From Candidatus Zipacnadia bacterium (GTDB lineage Bacteria > Armatimonadota > Zipacnadia > Zipacnadales > UBA5352): a stretch of 64,000 nt of DNA. The notes beneath the pieces were generated by a model. That model made no database searches, was not told the origin of the DNA, and was given only the letters and a program-made list of their open reading frames with translations. Each line of letters opens with the position of its first letter. Position 1 is the first letter of the stretch. Where the stretch lies: contig JALGSU010000009.1 of the NCBI GenBank assembly GCA_029821735.1, positions 62,001 to 126,000 of the forward strand, written 5' to 3'. The position numbers were made by a program, and so were the translations under genes. Positions 8,751 to 18,767 of the stretch are shown here, one piece after another.

Positions 8751-10421
8751 ATGCGCCACGGGCGCCGAACTTCACACCCCAAATACGGGCATGACGCCTG
8801 CCGGCAGATTCTGTGCATCTGTCTCGCGCTTATGGCGGCCACCATCGCCTGTGCCGAGGGCGAATACGTGCTGCAGCCTGGCGATGTCCTCTCGGTGGCT
8901 GTCATGCGCCATCCGGAGATGTCGGTCAGCAACGCTCCTGTCACCCCCGACGGCAGCGTCAACCTGCCGGTTGCAGGCCAGATTACCGTCGCCGGCATGA
9001 CCGTCGCCGAAGTGACTGACGAAATAGTGCGCCGCCTGCGTGTGCGCCTGGTCCGGCCCGAAGTGACCGTGTCGGTGCAGAGAGCTACGCTCGATCAGGT
9101 ATTCGTCCTGGGCGATGTGCGCAAGCCGGGAGCGTACCCGCTGGGCGAGGGCTGGGGCATCCCCGAGCTGCTGGCGATGGCGGGCGGCAGCCCCACGTTG
9201 CCTGGGATGCTGCGCACTACTCTTTACCGGGCCGACGGCGAACTCGCTGATCTGGACCTCGCCGCTACGGTGGCCGGTGAGGGCGAGAAGCTCATTCTGC
9301 GGCCAGGCGACATCCTCGAGCTGAGGCCACGTACCATCCACGTCACTGTGGTAGGCGCGGTGCCTCGCGCCGGCACCTTCGAGGTACCGGCTGACACCGG
9401 TCTGCTCGAGGCAGTCGCACAAGCGGGAGGGCTACTGCCGGGCGCGAGCCTCGGGCAGATAGTGGTCAAGAGAGCCGACGGCGGTCAGAACAGCTATGAC
9501 CTCGCCCCAGCGCTGCTGCATGGCGAGACGCCCCCCGAGGTAGTTCTGCACGAAGCTGACGCGATCATCGTTCCTCAGGAACGGGCAGTCGTCTCGATAC
9601 TCGGAGCGGTGGCCAAGCCTGGCAATGAACTCTTCGATGCCAGCGTCGGCATGCGCCTGACCGAACTCATTGCGCACGCAGGCGGATTGGCGGACGATCC
9701 CGAACGCATCAACGCCTCATTGCTGCGTGCCGATGGCACGGTAATGCAGCTCGACCTGCCCGCGATTCTTGCCGGCGACGACACTGCAGCGAACGTGCTG
9801 TTGCAGCCGCGCGATATTGTCAGTCTCACCCGGCGCACCATCACCGTACACGTTGCCGGCGAGGTGACCAGCCCCGGATCGTACGAACTCTCTGCCGGCT
9901 CGGGCGTGCTTGCCGCCCTCACGCTTGCCGAGGGCACCACCGAAAGCGCTGCCATGAGTCGCGTCTCCATCAGGCACGAAGATGGCACACTCGAGCACGC
10001 CGATCTCGTCGCGGCGATAATTGACGGGGACCTTGCCGGGCACGTGCTGCTGCGCGATGGCGACCTCGTGATGGTGCCGCTGGCGACCGCGCAGGTTGCG
10101 GTACTCGGCGCCGTGGGCAAGCCGGACTACTACGCTCTGCCCGAGGGCCGGCCCACAACGGTCGCCCAAGTGATCGCAGAGGCCGGCGGGGTGACGGAGG
10201 ACGCGCATATCCAGCGGACCGGCGTCGTTCGACACACGCCAGACGGCCCGGAGCGGATAACCGTCGACCTGCGCGCCGTGCTCAGACGCGGCGAGCTTGA
10301 CAAGGATATCCTCCTGCAGGATGGCGATATCGTCTACGTCCCCCAAGCATCGACCGATTGGGACCTCATTCTTCGCGCACTGACCAGTGCCAGTTTGATG
10401 GGGCGATGGCTCTTCGACTGA
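8751..10421 (+). CDS. Wza-like polysaccharide export protein with five SLBB repeats
   Basis: About 556 residues. An N-terminal signal peptide (about residues 1-35) is followed by the polysaccharide export domain beginning YVLQPGDVLSVAV, with the family motif PEVTVSV near base 9060. Five SLBB units follow, each starting with a hydrophobic strand, a G-x-V-x-x-P turn and ending with an A-x-A-G-G-type helix; they begin near bases 9104, 9344, 9590, 9844 and 10097. Wza from E. coli has two SLBB domains, so this is a long periplasmic barrel. The C-terminus ends in a short amphipathic stretch after VYVPQA, much shorter than the Wza outer-membrane helix region, as in other multi-SLBB exporters. It lies directly before the chain-length/tyrosine-kinase-like gene, its usual partner. 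Confidence 0.88.
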   Translation: MRHGRRTSHPKYGHDACRQILCICLALMAATIACAEGEYVLQPGDVLSVAVMRHPEMSVSNAPVTPDGSVNLPVAGQITVAGMTVAEVTDEIVRRLRVRLVRPEVTVSVQRATLDQVFVLGDVRKPGAYPLGEGWGIPELLAMAGGSPTLPGMLRTTLYRADGELADLDLAATVAGEGEKLILRPGDILELRPRTIHVTVVGAVPRAGTFEVPADTGLLEAVAQAGGLLPGASLGQIVVKRADGGQNSYDLAPALLHGETPPEVVLHEADAIIVPQERAVVSILGAVAKPGNELFDASVGMRLTELIAHAGGLADDPERINASLLRADGTVMQLDLPAILAGDDTAANVLLQPRDIVSLTRRTITVHVAGEVTSPGSYELSAGSGVLAALTLAEGTTESAAMSRVSIRHEDGTLEHADLVAAIIDGDLAGHVLLRDGDLVMVPLATAQVAVLGAVGKPDYYALPEGRPTTVAQVIAEAGGVTEDAHIQRTGVVRHTPDGPERITVDLRAVLRRGELDKDILLQDGDIVYVPQASTDWDLILRALTSASLMGRWLFD

Positions 10422-10457
10422 GAACCATGCGTCACTGTCCGCTGCGCACTTGACCGC

Positions 10458-12530
10458 ATGTTTGACGAGAAAGCAGGCCGGAGATTGAACCGAGACAACA
10501 GGCCTACCACAAACGGGCCACATGCCGACCCCGCTGGCCTGCTCGTGGCACCGGACGAGAGCGTGGCCACGGTCAGCATGGCTGACATCATCGGGCTCGT
10601 CAAACGGCGCTGGCTTCCCGGTCTGGCCGTCCTGGTACTCGTGATGGTGCTCGTGATGGCCTATACGGCAAGAGCCCCGAGGGTCTACGAGGCAACGGCC
10701 CTGGTGATGGTCGAGGACCCCAACAGCTCGCCAATGAGTGCACTACAGGGCCTTGCCGCTGGCGGCCTGCTCGGACTGGGCACCTCAAGCTCTCTCGGCA
10801 CTCAGGCCGAGATCATCCGGTCGAGCGTGGTGATGGACTTCGCCTGGGAAGCGATCGGTCCGGCTGTTCAGGAGACAGTCGATGAAGAGGCCGACGTCAT
10901 ACCACTTCGCGATACCCAGTTGATCCAGATCAAGACGCAGGGACACACGCGAGAGGCAGCGGTAGTCTGGGCTGAAGCGATCGTCGACCGGTATCTAGAG
11001 CACAGCCTCGCGCAGAACCGCAGCGAGGTGAGCGCGGTCTCGACGTACACCGCCGAGCGTCTGGCCGAAGTTGAGGAGCAGTTGACCGCAACGCGCCAGG
11101 AACTGCGCGACTTCAAACAGGCCAATCTGACACTCGATCCGAAAGCGGAGGCGTCGACACTCGTCGCCCAACTCGGACAGATCAAGTCGGAACTGCGCGC
11201 CGCACGCGCACAACGGGCCGCTCAACAGGCCGAACTCCGCAGTAGGCAGCAGCCGTCCGAGGGCCTCGGCGGGAGGACGTACGAGGCACCCGATCTGGTC
11301 GCGGCCCCCGCAGTCATCAGCCTGCGGCAGCAGCTGGCCATTCTCGAGCAGGAGAGGCTGACGCTGCTGCTTGAGTTCACGCCCACCAGTCCCGAGGCCG
11401 AGCAGATCAACCAGCGGATCGAGCAGGTGCACCAGCAGCTTCACGAGGCGACGCACGCTGCCGTCGCCCGAGAACTCGCACCGTTCCAAGCGAGAATATG
11501 GGCCCTCGACGCTCAGATTAGCGCACTTGAGGCCGCTTCGGCTCGCGCCACCGGCGAACTGGCTGGCCTCCCGGAGGACGAGTACCAACTCGCAGACCTT
11601 GAGTTGCGGCTCGGCACTGAGCGCCGCCTGTACGAGATGCTGACGGGACAGGCTCAGCAGCTCGCACTGACCGAGCAGGGGAAGCTTGCGCACTCGGAAC
11701 TGGTCGCCCCCGCCGTTGCCAGCGAGGACCCGATCAGCCCCATCCCGATGGTCAACCTCGCCCTCGGCGTCTTCTTCGGTATGGTCCTCGCGATGGCCCT
11801 CGGCGTGGTCCTCGAGCAGGTCGATGACCGCGTCCACACGGAGGAGAAGGTCCGGGCGGCCTTTGGCGCTCCAGTAATCGCTCGAGTACCTCCCGCGCGG
11901 AGACGCGAAGATTTGGTCGTGAGCGCCGAGGCCGCATGGTCTCCCATACTGGAGGATTTCCGTGCGGTCCGCAGCGCCATATTGCTGTCGCCGGACAGCC
12001 CACGCTCGCTTCTCGTTGCGGGCTGGGGGCCTGACGAAGGCAGAACTATGGTGGCCGCGAACGTCGGGGCGGCGTTGGCTCTCAGCGGCAAACGGACCAT
12101 CGTCGTCGATTCGGACATGCGCGCCCCCTCGCTGCACGAGTGGTTTGGCGTCCCGAACACGGTGGGCCTGGCCGACGTTCTGGCCGGGAGGGCGCAGTTG
12201 GGGCAGGCTGTCCAAGAGACGGGTATACCCAATCTCGTGGTGCTCACCAGCGGCCCCGCGCCGTCGGAATCTGTGGAGTTGCTCAGTTCTGATGCAGGAA
12301 CCGCCTTGATGGCAGACGTCGCGGACACGTATGAGTTCGCTGTCCTCGACAGTGCGCCGATTGACCAGTTCAGCGATGCCATGGTTCTCGCGAGTCGAGC
12401 CGATGCGGCACTGCAGGTTGTCGCGATGGATCAAGCACGCCCCGCCGGGCTCACCGCCAGCGCCCACGTGCTCACATCCGCAGGTGCCAAGGCCATGGGC
12501 ATCGTCCTGAACCGCACGGCTCCTCGATAG
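10458..12530 (+). CDS. Wzz/GumC-type chain-length protein fused to a BY-kinase-like domain with altered Walker A
   Basis: About 690 residues: Wzz domain with a first membrane helix at about residues 52-70, a long coiled coil (about 190-400), a second helix near 430-455, then a cytoplasmic ATPase-like domain. In that domain the Walker A position reads GWGPDEGRT, so the usual Lys is Arg (about residue 529). Walker A' (VDSDMRAP) is intact and Walker B reads VLDSAP. The C-terminus ends NRTAPR with no cluster of tyrosines. Normal bacterial tyrosine kinases have GxGKS/T and a Tyr-rich tail that is autophosphorylated to control chain length. This copy may bind nucleotide weakly or act as a scaffold. 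No strong ribosome binding site is visible before the ATG. Confidence 0.87.
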   Translation: MFDEKAGRRLNRDNRPTTNGPHADPAGLLVAPDESVATVSMADIIGLVKRRWLPGLAVLVLVMVLVMAYTARAPRVYEATALVMVEDPNSSPMSALQGLAAGGLLGLGTSSSLGTQAEIIRSSVVMDFAWEAIGPAVQETVDEEADVIPLRDTQLIQIKTQGHTREAAVVWAEAIVDRYLEHSLAQNRSEVSAVSTYTAERLAEVEEQLTATRQELRDFKQANLTLDPKAEASTLVAQLGQIKSELRAARAQRAAQQAELRSRQQPSEGLGGRTYEAPDLVAAPAVISLRQQLAILEQERLTLLLEFTPTSPEAEQINQRIEQVHQQLHEATHAAVARELAPFQARIWALDAQISALEAASARATGELAGLPEDEYQLADLELRLGTERRLYEMLTGQAQQLALTEQGKLAHSELVAPAVASEDPISPIPMVNLALGVFFGMVLAMALGVVLEQVDDRVHTEEKVRAAFGAPVIARVPPARRREDLVVSAEAAWSPILEDFRAVRSAILLSPDSPRSLLVAGWGPDEGRTMVAANVGAALALSGKRTIVVDSDMRAPSLHEWFGVPNTVGLADVLAGRAQLGQAVQETGIPNLVVLTSGPAPSESVELLSSDAGTALMADVADTYEFAVLDSAPIDQFSDAMVLASRADAALQVVAMDQARPAGLTASAHVLTSAGAKAMGIVLNRTAPR

Positions 12531-12700
12531 CCCCAGCCGATCTCGTCATGACTGCCCTCGGCCCGCCGTAGCGCCATGCCCCTATGCGTGACTGCCCCGA
12601 ACCAGGAAGGGAGCGCCAGGTAGGTAATGCGTCCCCGGACGTCGAATTGTGGGTAAGCGGCTCTTCATGGCCATCGGTCAATTGGAGGTCGACGCGATCG

Positions 12701-13291
12701 GTGAGTGGCCAACCCACACGGTCCTTCGGTTTATTGGAGGCGTTCCTGGCCCGTCGGCGAGCCAGGCGAGCGGATGGTCTCATACCCGACGAACTTCGCT
12801 CCCACCGGGTCCTCGACCTTGGCTGCGGTACAATGCCATACTTCCTGCGCAGCACGCAGTTCGGGGAGAAGGTCGGCATGGATTCGTCTCTTACGGATAC
12901 TGAGAGTGAGCCGAATCTGGATCTGTTGAGACAGGACATCGAGCACACTCCGTGGCCATTCCCGCATGATCACTTTTCCGTCGTTACCATGCTTGCCGTG
13001 CTTGAGCATCTGCATCCCGAACACGTGACTGACATACTCACTGAGGTCCGACGGGTACTGAAACCAGCGGGCGCCCTCGTTTTGACGTGCCCGGCGGGCT
13101 GGACCGCGCCCGTGCTCAGGGTCATGGCGAGTCTGAGGCTGGTCAGCCCCGACGAGATCAGCGATCACAAGGGCGCGTATGGCATCGGCGATATTCGGGC
13201 CCTGCTGGAAGCCGCGGGTTTCACCGCAACGGCCATTACCTGCGGCTGTTTCCAGCTTGGCGTGAATAACTGGGCCATCGCTCGCCGATAG
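12701..13291 (+). CDS. Class I SAM-dependent methyltransferase
   Basis: The core contains [12 protein letters not shown] (SAM motif I), an acidic residue after strand 2 (KVGMDSS), [19 protein letters not shown] (motif II/III region) and LEHLHPEH, then [15 protein letters not shown], as in Methyltransf_11 proteins that modify sugars or lipids. I place the start at GTG 12701 because GGAGG lies at 12684-12688 and the resulting protein of about 196 residues begins just before the SAM fold; the frame is open back to ATG 12584, but that extra stretch is not protein-like. In this cluster it probably methylates a sugar of the exported glycan. That role is inferred from context. Confidence 0.78.
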   Translation: MSGQPTRSFGLLEAFLARRRARRADGLIPDELRSHRVLDLGCGTMPYFLRSTQFGEKVGMDSSLTDTESEPNLDLLRQDIEHTPWPFPHDHFSVVTMLAVLEHLHPEHVTDILTEVRRVLKPAGALVLTCPAGWTAPVLRVMASLRLVSPDEISDHKGAYGIGDIRALLEAAGFTATAITCGCFQLGVNNWAIARR

Positions 13292-13356
13292 AGAGCCTTG
13301 CCCACGCAGTCCCAGCGCTTGAACAACTCAGGTCGTTGTCTGGAGCCTGCAACTAC

Positions 13357-14118
13357 ATGTCAAACGATGGCAGCGTTGGCGGTCCTGCTTCTCTATCAGT
13401 TGTCATCCCGTGCTACAACGAAGTAAGCACGATTGAGGGCATCGTCAATGCCGTTCGGGCTGCGCCAGTCGAGGACATCGAGATCATCGTCGTCGATGAT
13501 GGCTCGACTGACGGCACGATCGATGTGCTGAAGTCCACCATCGAGGCGCTCGTCGCCGAGGTGATCTACCACGAGCGCAACCAAGGCAAGGGCGCGGCGC
13601 TTCGGACGGGCTTTGCGGTAGCCACGAAGGATATGGTGGTAGTCCAGGATGCTGATCTGGAGTATGATCCGCGGGAGTATCCACTGCTGATCGCTCCCAT
13701 CGTTGAAGGCAAGGCAGACGTAGTGTTTGGCTCACGATTCCAGGGGCACCACGCGCACCGGGTCGTGTATTTCTGGCACTGCGTCGGCAACCAAATGCTG
13801 ACACTGCTCTCGAACATGCTGACCAACATCAATCTCACAGACATGGAGACCTGCTACAAGGTCTTCCGGCGCGAGATCATTCAGAGCATCACGATAGAGG
13901 AGAATCGCTTCGGGTTCGAGCCCGAGGTAACGGCCAAGATAGCCAAGATGGGCTGCAGAATCTACGAAGTCGGTATCTCCTACTACGGACGCACATACGC
14001 GGAGGGCAAGAAGATCGGTTGGCGCGACGGTGTCCGCGCCGTCTGGTGCATACTCAAGTACAATCTGTTCAGGCGGCAGCGAAAGATGCAGCCGCCCCCC
14101 GGAGAGCCAACCCAATGA
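13357..14118 (+). CDS. Glycosyltransferase family 2, dolichyl-phosphate-mannose-synthase-like
   Basis: About 253 residues with the GT-A signatures [18 protein letters not shown] and QDADLEYDP (acidic metal/nucleotide motif), followed by FGSRF and the late [11 protein letters not shown] segment typical of polyprenyl-phosphate hexose synthases. There are no C-terminal membrane helices, unlike GtrB. It would transfer a sugar from a nucleotide donor to polyprenyl phosphate, making the donor for the membrane glycosyltransferase encoded next; the stop overlaps that gene's start (ATGA). The start chosen is ATG 13357 with GGAG 11 bases upstream; TTG 13336 is an in-frame alternative. Confidence 0.86.
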   Translation: MSNDGSVGGPASLSVVIPCYNEVSTIEGIVNAVRAAPVEDIEIIVVDDGSTDGTIDVLKSTIEALVAEVIYHERNQGKGAALRTGFAVATKDMVVVQDADLEYDPREYPLLIAPIVEGKADVVFGSRFQGHHAHRVVYFWHCVGNQMLTLLSNMLTNINLTDMETCYKVFRREIIQSITIEENRFGFEPEVTAKIAKMGCRIYEVGISYYGRTYAEGKKIGWRDGVRAVWCILKYNLFRRQRKMQPPPGEPTQ

Positions 14119-15638
14119 CGCAAGAGGATGCCCCTACCAGACGACCCGCCATCGCCATCGGTGAGCGTCTCCGAGGCACCCGCATGGCCTGGCTGCTGAT
14201 CGGTATCGGGGCCGCAGCGCGCATCTACCTGTATGGCAGGAACCGCTCGCTCTGGCTGGATGAGGCATCTTTCGCAGAGAGCCTCGTGTCCCGAAGCTGG
14301 AACGAGCTCATGCTGCCTCTCTTCAACGGACAGGCAGCGCCATTTGGGTTCGCTGCAGCCGAAATTGCTGTAGTGCAAGCAGTCGGATCCTCGGAATACG
14401 CTCTGCGCCTCATCCCGCTGCTCTGTGGTGTCTTCACTCTCCCGCTGTTCTATCTGCTCGCGAAGAGACTTCTCGGCAGGCAGAGCGCCAACTTCGCACT
14501 GGCGGTCATCGCTCTCTCCAGCGGCTTGATCTATTACAGCTCCGAGCTGAAGCCATACGCCGGCGATGCGTTCCTCGCAACCGCGCTTCTTCTCGCGGCA
14601 GCTTACTACTTCGACCGACCAGGCTCGAACGCTCGCCTTGGGCTGTTGGCGGGTCTGGGAGTGGTCGCGCTATGGTTCTCGTATCCTGCTGTCTTCATTC
14701 TTGGCGGGATCGCTGTGGCCATGGCGTTCGCCTGGGCGGCTGAGTTCGACTGGCGTCGTGTGAGCCGCGATGTCGTCGGTCTGTGGCTCTCATGGGGGGT
14801 GAGCTTTCTCGCACACTACCGGCTGTGGATCAGCGGTCAGGTCAGCGATGAGGCGATGCAGAGCTTCTGGACGGGCATGTACCTGCCTTTGCCGGCATAC
14901 AGCGTGGCGGCCCTCAAGTGGCTATACGCTTTGCCGTTCAACATGCTCAGCAGCCCAACGGGATTCGTCAGGCCGGGGGTCGCGCTCGCCGTGCTCATCA
15001 TTGGCTTAGTGGTCTTCCTCCACAAGAGGCGTGCCGTCTACGTAGCTGTGATTGCCCCCCTGGTGCTTGTCCTCATCGCCAACGCACTGCGCGTCTACCC
15101 GTTAGGCGGACGCCTGTTTGTATTCACGATGCCCACGCTGGCGCTTCTGCTTGGCGCGGGCGCGGACCGTCTGGTGGCAGCGGGCGGCAAGGCGAGCCGA
15201 TGGCCAGCGCAAGTCATCATCGCCATCGCATTGCTCTCGCTCCTCGCCGGCGCCGCTGACCAGCTCAACAGTCCGTTGAAAGAGGAAATGCGACCTGTCG
15301 TTGGCTATTTGGGCGCTCACCACGAGCCGGGCGATCAAGTCTACGTCTACTACATATCGCGGTTTGCGTTCGACTACTACGTGAGCCAGCAATCCCTGGG
15401 CGATCTGGACTACATCGCCGGAAGCAACCATAGGGATCACCCGGAAGACTTCGCTGAAGAGTTCCGGCGGCTGTGGCCCGATGGCGGCCGGGTATGGGTC
15501 GTGGCCAGTCACGTTTGGGGCTCGGCCGAAGGCACCGCCGAAAGAGACGCGTTCCTCAAGTGGTTTGAGGAGAACGGGCAGAAGCTCGACAGCTTCGAGG
15601 CCAAGAGGGCCGCGATCTATCTCTACGATCTGAGGTAA
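14115..15638 (+). CDS. GT39/ArnT-like polytopic glycosyltransferase
   Basis: About 507 residues with some ten or more membrane segments. The first loop contains [10 protein letters not shown], the acidic LDE motif of GT-C enzymes of the PMT/ArnT family (PF13231/PF02366), and KPYAGDAF fits the next conserved loop. These enzymes use a polyprenyl-phosphate sugar to glycosylate lipids, glycans or proteins outside the cytoplasmic membrane. ATG 14115 overlaps the stop of the GT2 gene, which fits a donor-synthase/transferase pair. A longer frame opens at 14019 inside the GT2 gene but is not needed. The gene ends the exopolysaccharide cluster; the next gene is convergent, 20 bases away. Confidence 0.83.
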   Translation: MTQEDAPTRRPAIAIGERLRGTRMAWLLIGIGAAARIYLYGRNRSLWLDEASFAESLVSRSWNELMLPLFNGQAAPFGFAAAEIAVVQAVGSSEYALRLIPLLCGVFTLPLFYLLAKRLLGRQSANFALAVIALSSGLIYYSSELKPYAGDAFLATALLLAAAYYFDRPGSNARLGLLAGLGVVALWFSYPAVFILGGIAVAMAFAWAAEFDWRRVSRDVVGLWLSWGVSFLAHYRLWISGQVSDEAMQSFWTGMYLPLPAYSVAALKWLYALPFNMLSSPTGFVRPGVALAVLIIGLVVFLHKRRAVYVAVIAPLVLVLIANALRVYPLGGRLFVFTMPTLALLLGAGADRLVAAGGKASRWPAQVIIAIALLSLLAGAADQLNSPLKEEMRPVVGYLGAHHEPGDQVYVYYISRFAFDYYVSQQSLGDLDYIAGSNHRDHPEDFAEEFRRLWPDGGRVWVVASHVWGSAEGTAERDAFLKWFEENGQKLDSFEAKRAAIYLYDLR

Positions 15639-15658
15639 GCGCCGCCGCGTCCCGCACG

Positions 15659-18502
15659 TCACCGCAGCGAGATCAGCCGGAAGTTCTTGTTGGGCACACT
15701 GATCCGAAGCGAATCGCCATCCAACTCCACGCCCCAACCGTCCATGTGGTCTTCCGCACTTGTCAGACCCGGAACCAATCGCTCCAACTCCGACCGCGGA
15801 ATCTCGACGGCCGCGTCGCTGGCCGAGAGATTCGATACCACCAGCACGGACTGCTCCGGCTGATGGTAGAGGGAGGCGTAGATGTCCCGCGCGTTGAGCG
15901 TTTCGTTCAGCGGCCACTTCCAGTACGGGATGAAATCAACCGTTGGGCCGGTCAGCTCATCGAGAACTCCCCACGCGGCGAACATCGGTTGGCTGTTGAT
16001 GGCCCCGCAATAGACCGGCGTCCCATGTATCAGGGCGAGGGCCATCAGGCGGCGAGTCCCGATGAGTATCTGCTGCGTCCCAGAAACTTCCGTGGTGTCG
16101 GTGCCGGTCGAGAACTGTGGCAGGTACACTTCCACGGCACCGAGCTGATTGGGGCCGAGGAAGCGGGCCCGGAACTCAGCCGTCGTGAACATCTCCGTGT
16201 GATCCCAGCCGTAGGTCCCTTCACCATCCAGTTGCGCATCTATAAACGATACCGTCCCGGGGAACATCCCTGCGTGCTTCATGATGAACGGCGTCTTGCC
16301 TCGCTTCACAAACTGGTTGCGGACCATCATCATCAGTCTGCGTACGCCCAGGTACGGCGTGGTCGGGTGAGTGACGCCATTGCTGTCAATGCGTCCGCAG
16401 CCGTGGGCTAGGTTGGCGCACTCCTGCGGATGGCTGTTATCAAAGTACACGCCCTCAATACCGTACTCATCGATCAGCCGCCCGATCTCGTAGGCCTGGT
16501 ACTCAGAGGCGAACGAGTTTGGGCATATCTTCACGTACAGGGATGTCCCATCGGAGGGGGGTATCTTCGACCACCCGTCAGTCTTGGCGGCATAGTAATA
16601 GCCGTTCAGATCGCCGACCGACAGATGCGTGGGTGCGAAATACAGAAGCGCCATATGGCCGAGGTAGGAACCACTGCTCAGATACTCCTTCAGCACATCG
16701 GAGTCCGCAACCTGCGGAGAGCCGCAGCCGACGCTCCATACATTCCACCAGAGGAAACCGATGTCCTTGATGCCAGTATCGCTATGCTGCAGACTCTCCC
16801 ACGGCGGGCGCATCTCACCGGTGCCGCGCCCGGAATGGGCATAGCGCACGACGGCTGGCGGGTCCTCCTCAAGTGTTGGCAGCGGCTCCTTTTGCTGCGC
16901 CTCGGCTCGCTCAACCATGATGGTGTCGCCAGGGAGCCAGTTCCAGAAGCGGTTGAAGCGCATCTTGAACCAGTCCGCGCGGACCGGCTTCGGTGGCGTG
17001 GCCTGCACCATGAACTGTAGCGACCACGCGTCATCGACGGTGAGTGGCTGGGTGATAAAGTTCAGGTGCGCGACGATGGCCGTCGCGGTCCGCTCAAGTG
17101 ACAGCGTGACATCGTTCTGAGCGTTACTCCAACCCAGATCACTTTCCGTGAGCCACCCGAGGCCCTTCTCCTCATCGCCAATCCAGAAGTACCGCGGGAC
17201 GCCACGGTTCCATTCCCAGATCGTGCCTCGCGCTGGAGACGGGGCCACCGGGCTCCAGTCGTTCTTGACCTGCTTCCTGCCAACTGTGTGCCGCGTCTCG
17301 ACCGTTTCCCCTGGGGCCGGGATCGGTCCGTGGGCGAAGACATGGCCCTGGTCGCCGAAGTCCCGTTGATACCTGATGTATTTCGCCACCTGGTCGGAGA
17401 TCGGGATGGACAGCGATGCCTTCGTGATCTCGACTTCGTCATCGGCCTGCAGATTCACGTCGAAGATCATCAACCCGTCATAGGCCAGCGTCCCGTCCAG
17501 GTTGAGAGTCCAGCCCTCGCCCTCAACCGTCTGCTTCACCAAGACCTGCTGATCGTCAACCGTGAAGACGGGTTTGGTTCTCGTGGACGCGATGCTCTGT
17601 CCGTCGGCAGTCTCGATATCCATGAGCATCTTGGCCGCCAGCACGCGCGTATCGAGTACGGAGATGCTGCTGGGGAAGGCCGAGCGAATGAAGCGGAAGC
17701 GTGATGTGGTCAGGAGGAAAGCGCCCTCGCCGTCCGGGCGGATGGGCTCGTAAGGCGGGAGCACGCGATCAACCGCAACGGCTCGTGTGATCTCACGAAT
17801 CTCCTGCTGACTGAGGCCCTTGTAATTGGCCAGCTCACCCGACACCGCCCACTCCGGCCAGTTGGTGGTCGCGAGGAACTCAGCTTGCGAGAGCAGCAGC
17901 TTGAAGCTCAACAGCCGCACGTGGAACGCGCCCGCGCTGGCGCCCGCCGGGGCGTCTTCCGCAACGGGTTCGTGTTGCGGAGGGACTTTGCCGATGATGC
18001 GGATTCGGGGCCGGATCGTTGCGGCTCGGTCGGAGGCGGTATAGGTGTACGAGTAGGTCTGGGGTTCAGCCGTCAGCGCGATCGGCTGCGACAGAGGGAA
18101 GACTGTGTTCTTGGCGCGTTCATCGTATTCGTACACGCCGAAGTCGATGATCCCCTCGCCCGCCGCTGTCAGTGTCAGCGTGTAGTCCCGTCCGGGAGTG
18201 ACGTCGATGGGATGCTGACTGAAGAGCCCCATCGTTTCGTCCAGCCCATCGTACCGCAGCGACAGTTCCGCGTCGGCCCGGTGGGCTACCATGTTCGTGC
18301 GGGTCTTGATCACGAGGTCATCCGGCCCGCCTATGCTCCAGCCGGACCGGCCATCGAGGAAGTCACCGTTGAAGATCGCGTTACGGGTGGCATCTGGGTC
18401 AGCGTCTCCAGCGGTCTGACCATGGGCGTACATCGCCATAGCGGCTGCGAACATCACACTGCACACGATGAGAAGGGATGAGGGTGAGCGGACGGCTGAC
18501 AT
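15659..18502 (-). CDS. Large secreted glycoside-hydrolase-like protein with GH123 N-terminal-type domain
   Basis: About 947 residues. ATG 18502 is chosen because GAGGAG lies just upstream and a signal peptide (SSLLIVCSVMFAAAMAMYAHG) follows; the frame is open to 18616. A CBM-like sandwich comes first, then a beta-rich domain with WEWNRGVPRYFWIGDE and a WLTESDLGW segment typical of GH123-like N-terminal (DUF6067) domains. The C-terminal half looks like a TIM barrel with GIEGVYFDNSHPQ near residue 640 and FIMKHAG further on. No exact GH family is obvious, and the VDEP pair of classical GH123 is absent; DN in VYFDNS may be catalytic. It is convergent with the exopolysaccharide cluster and divergent from the Hcp-like gene. 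Confidence 0.75.
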   Translation of the reverse strand: MSAVRSPSSLLIVCSVMFAAAMAMYAHGQTAGDADPDATRNAIFNGDFLDGRSGWSIGGPDDLVIKTRTNMVAHRADAELSLRYDGLDETMGLFSQHPIDVTPGRDYTLTLTAAGEGIIDFGVYEYDERAKNTVFPLSQPIALTAEPQTYSYTYTASDRAATIRPRIRIIGKVPPQHEPVAEDAPAGASAGAFHVRLLSFKLLLSQAEFLATTNWPEWAVSGELANYKGLSQQEIREITRAVAVDRVLPPYEPIRPDGEGAFLLTTSRFRFIRSAFPSSISVLDTRVLAAKMLMDIETADGQSIASTRTKPVFTVDDQQVLVKQTVEGEGWTLNLDGTLAYDGLMIFDVNLQADDEVEITKASLSIPISDQVAKYIRYQRDFGDQGHVFAHGPIPAPGETVETRHTVGRKQVKNDWSPVAPSPARGTIWEWNRGVPRYFWIGDEEKGLGWLTESDLGWSNAQNDVTLSLERTATAIVAHLNFITQPLTVDDAWSLQFMVQATPPKPVRADWFKMRFNRFWNWLPGDTIMVERAEAQQKEPLPTLEEDPPAVVRYAHSGRGTGEMRPPWESLQHSDTGIKDIGFLWWNVWSVGCGSPQVADSDVLKEYLSSGSYLGHMALLYFAPTHLSVGDLNGYYYAAKTDGWSKIPPSDGTSLYVKICPNSFASEYQAYEIGRLIDEYGIEGVYFDNSHPQECANLAHGCGRIDSNGVTHPTTPYLGVRRLMMMVRNQFVKRGKTPFIMKHAGMFPGTVSFIDAQLDGEGTYGWDHTEMFTTAEFRARFLGPNQLGAVEVYLPQFSTGTDTTEVSGTQQILIGTRRLMALALIHGTPVYCGAINSQPMFAAWGVLDELTGPTVDFIPYWKWPLNETLNARDIYASLYHQPEQSVLVVSNLSASDAAVEIPRSELERLVPGLTSAEDHMDGWGVELDGDSLRISVPNKNFRLISLR

Positions 18503-18767
18503 GGCACGCTCCTCACTCCGTCGACTAGTTGCGCGTCGTTTGTGTTTTTCACCCTCAAGTCCATCAACTCCTTCTTCTAAACCCCACCGCGCAGGTGAGC
18601 ATACGCGGACGGGCAATAGTATCTAGCGGCGGTATCATGTCGGCTCTGTGTGGCGCCTGAAAACATCATCAAGAGGGGTGGCACCAGATCGGCGAGGTCC
18701 GTATGTGCGGGGCTGGCGATTCACAGTCGGTGAGGACAGCAACACAATACGAATACGGAGGCCCAGA
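18503..18767. promoter_or_regulatory. Divergent intergenic region between hydrolase and Hcp-like gene
   Basis: A 265-base non-coding stretch separates two genes transcribed outward, so it should hold both promoters. For the rightward gene, TTCACA at 18720-18725 and ACAATA at 18744-18749 are 18 bases apart and could be a sigma70-like promoter just before the GGAGG at 18757; this is weak. It includes the AT-richest run in the vicinity (18538-18580). No clear operator repeat is visible. Confidence 0.35.

Noticed and set aside
7387..8781. An 18-base direct repeat (7387-7404 and 8764-8781)
   Set aside because: Only slightly longer than expected by chance in 64 kb; one copy is inside a coding gene and neither has flanking structure.
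8648..8791. A 47-codon frame starting directly after the phosphodiesterase stop
   Set aside because: No ribosome binding site and no recognisable features; it overlaps the start of the Wza-like gene.
10995..12467. A 490-codon open frame on the minus strand opposite the Wzz/BY-kinase gene
   Set aside because: It is the shadow of a GC-rich coding gene; it has no ribosome binding site and no family motif, while the + strand protein is clear. The same holds for long frames at 28725-30308 and 33359-34969.
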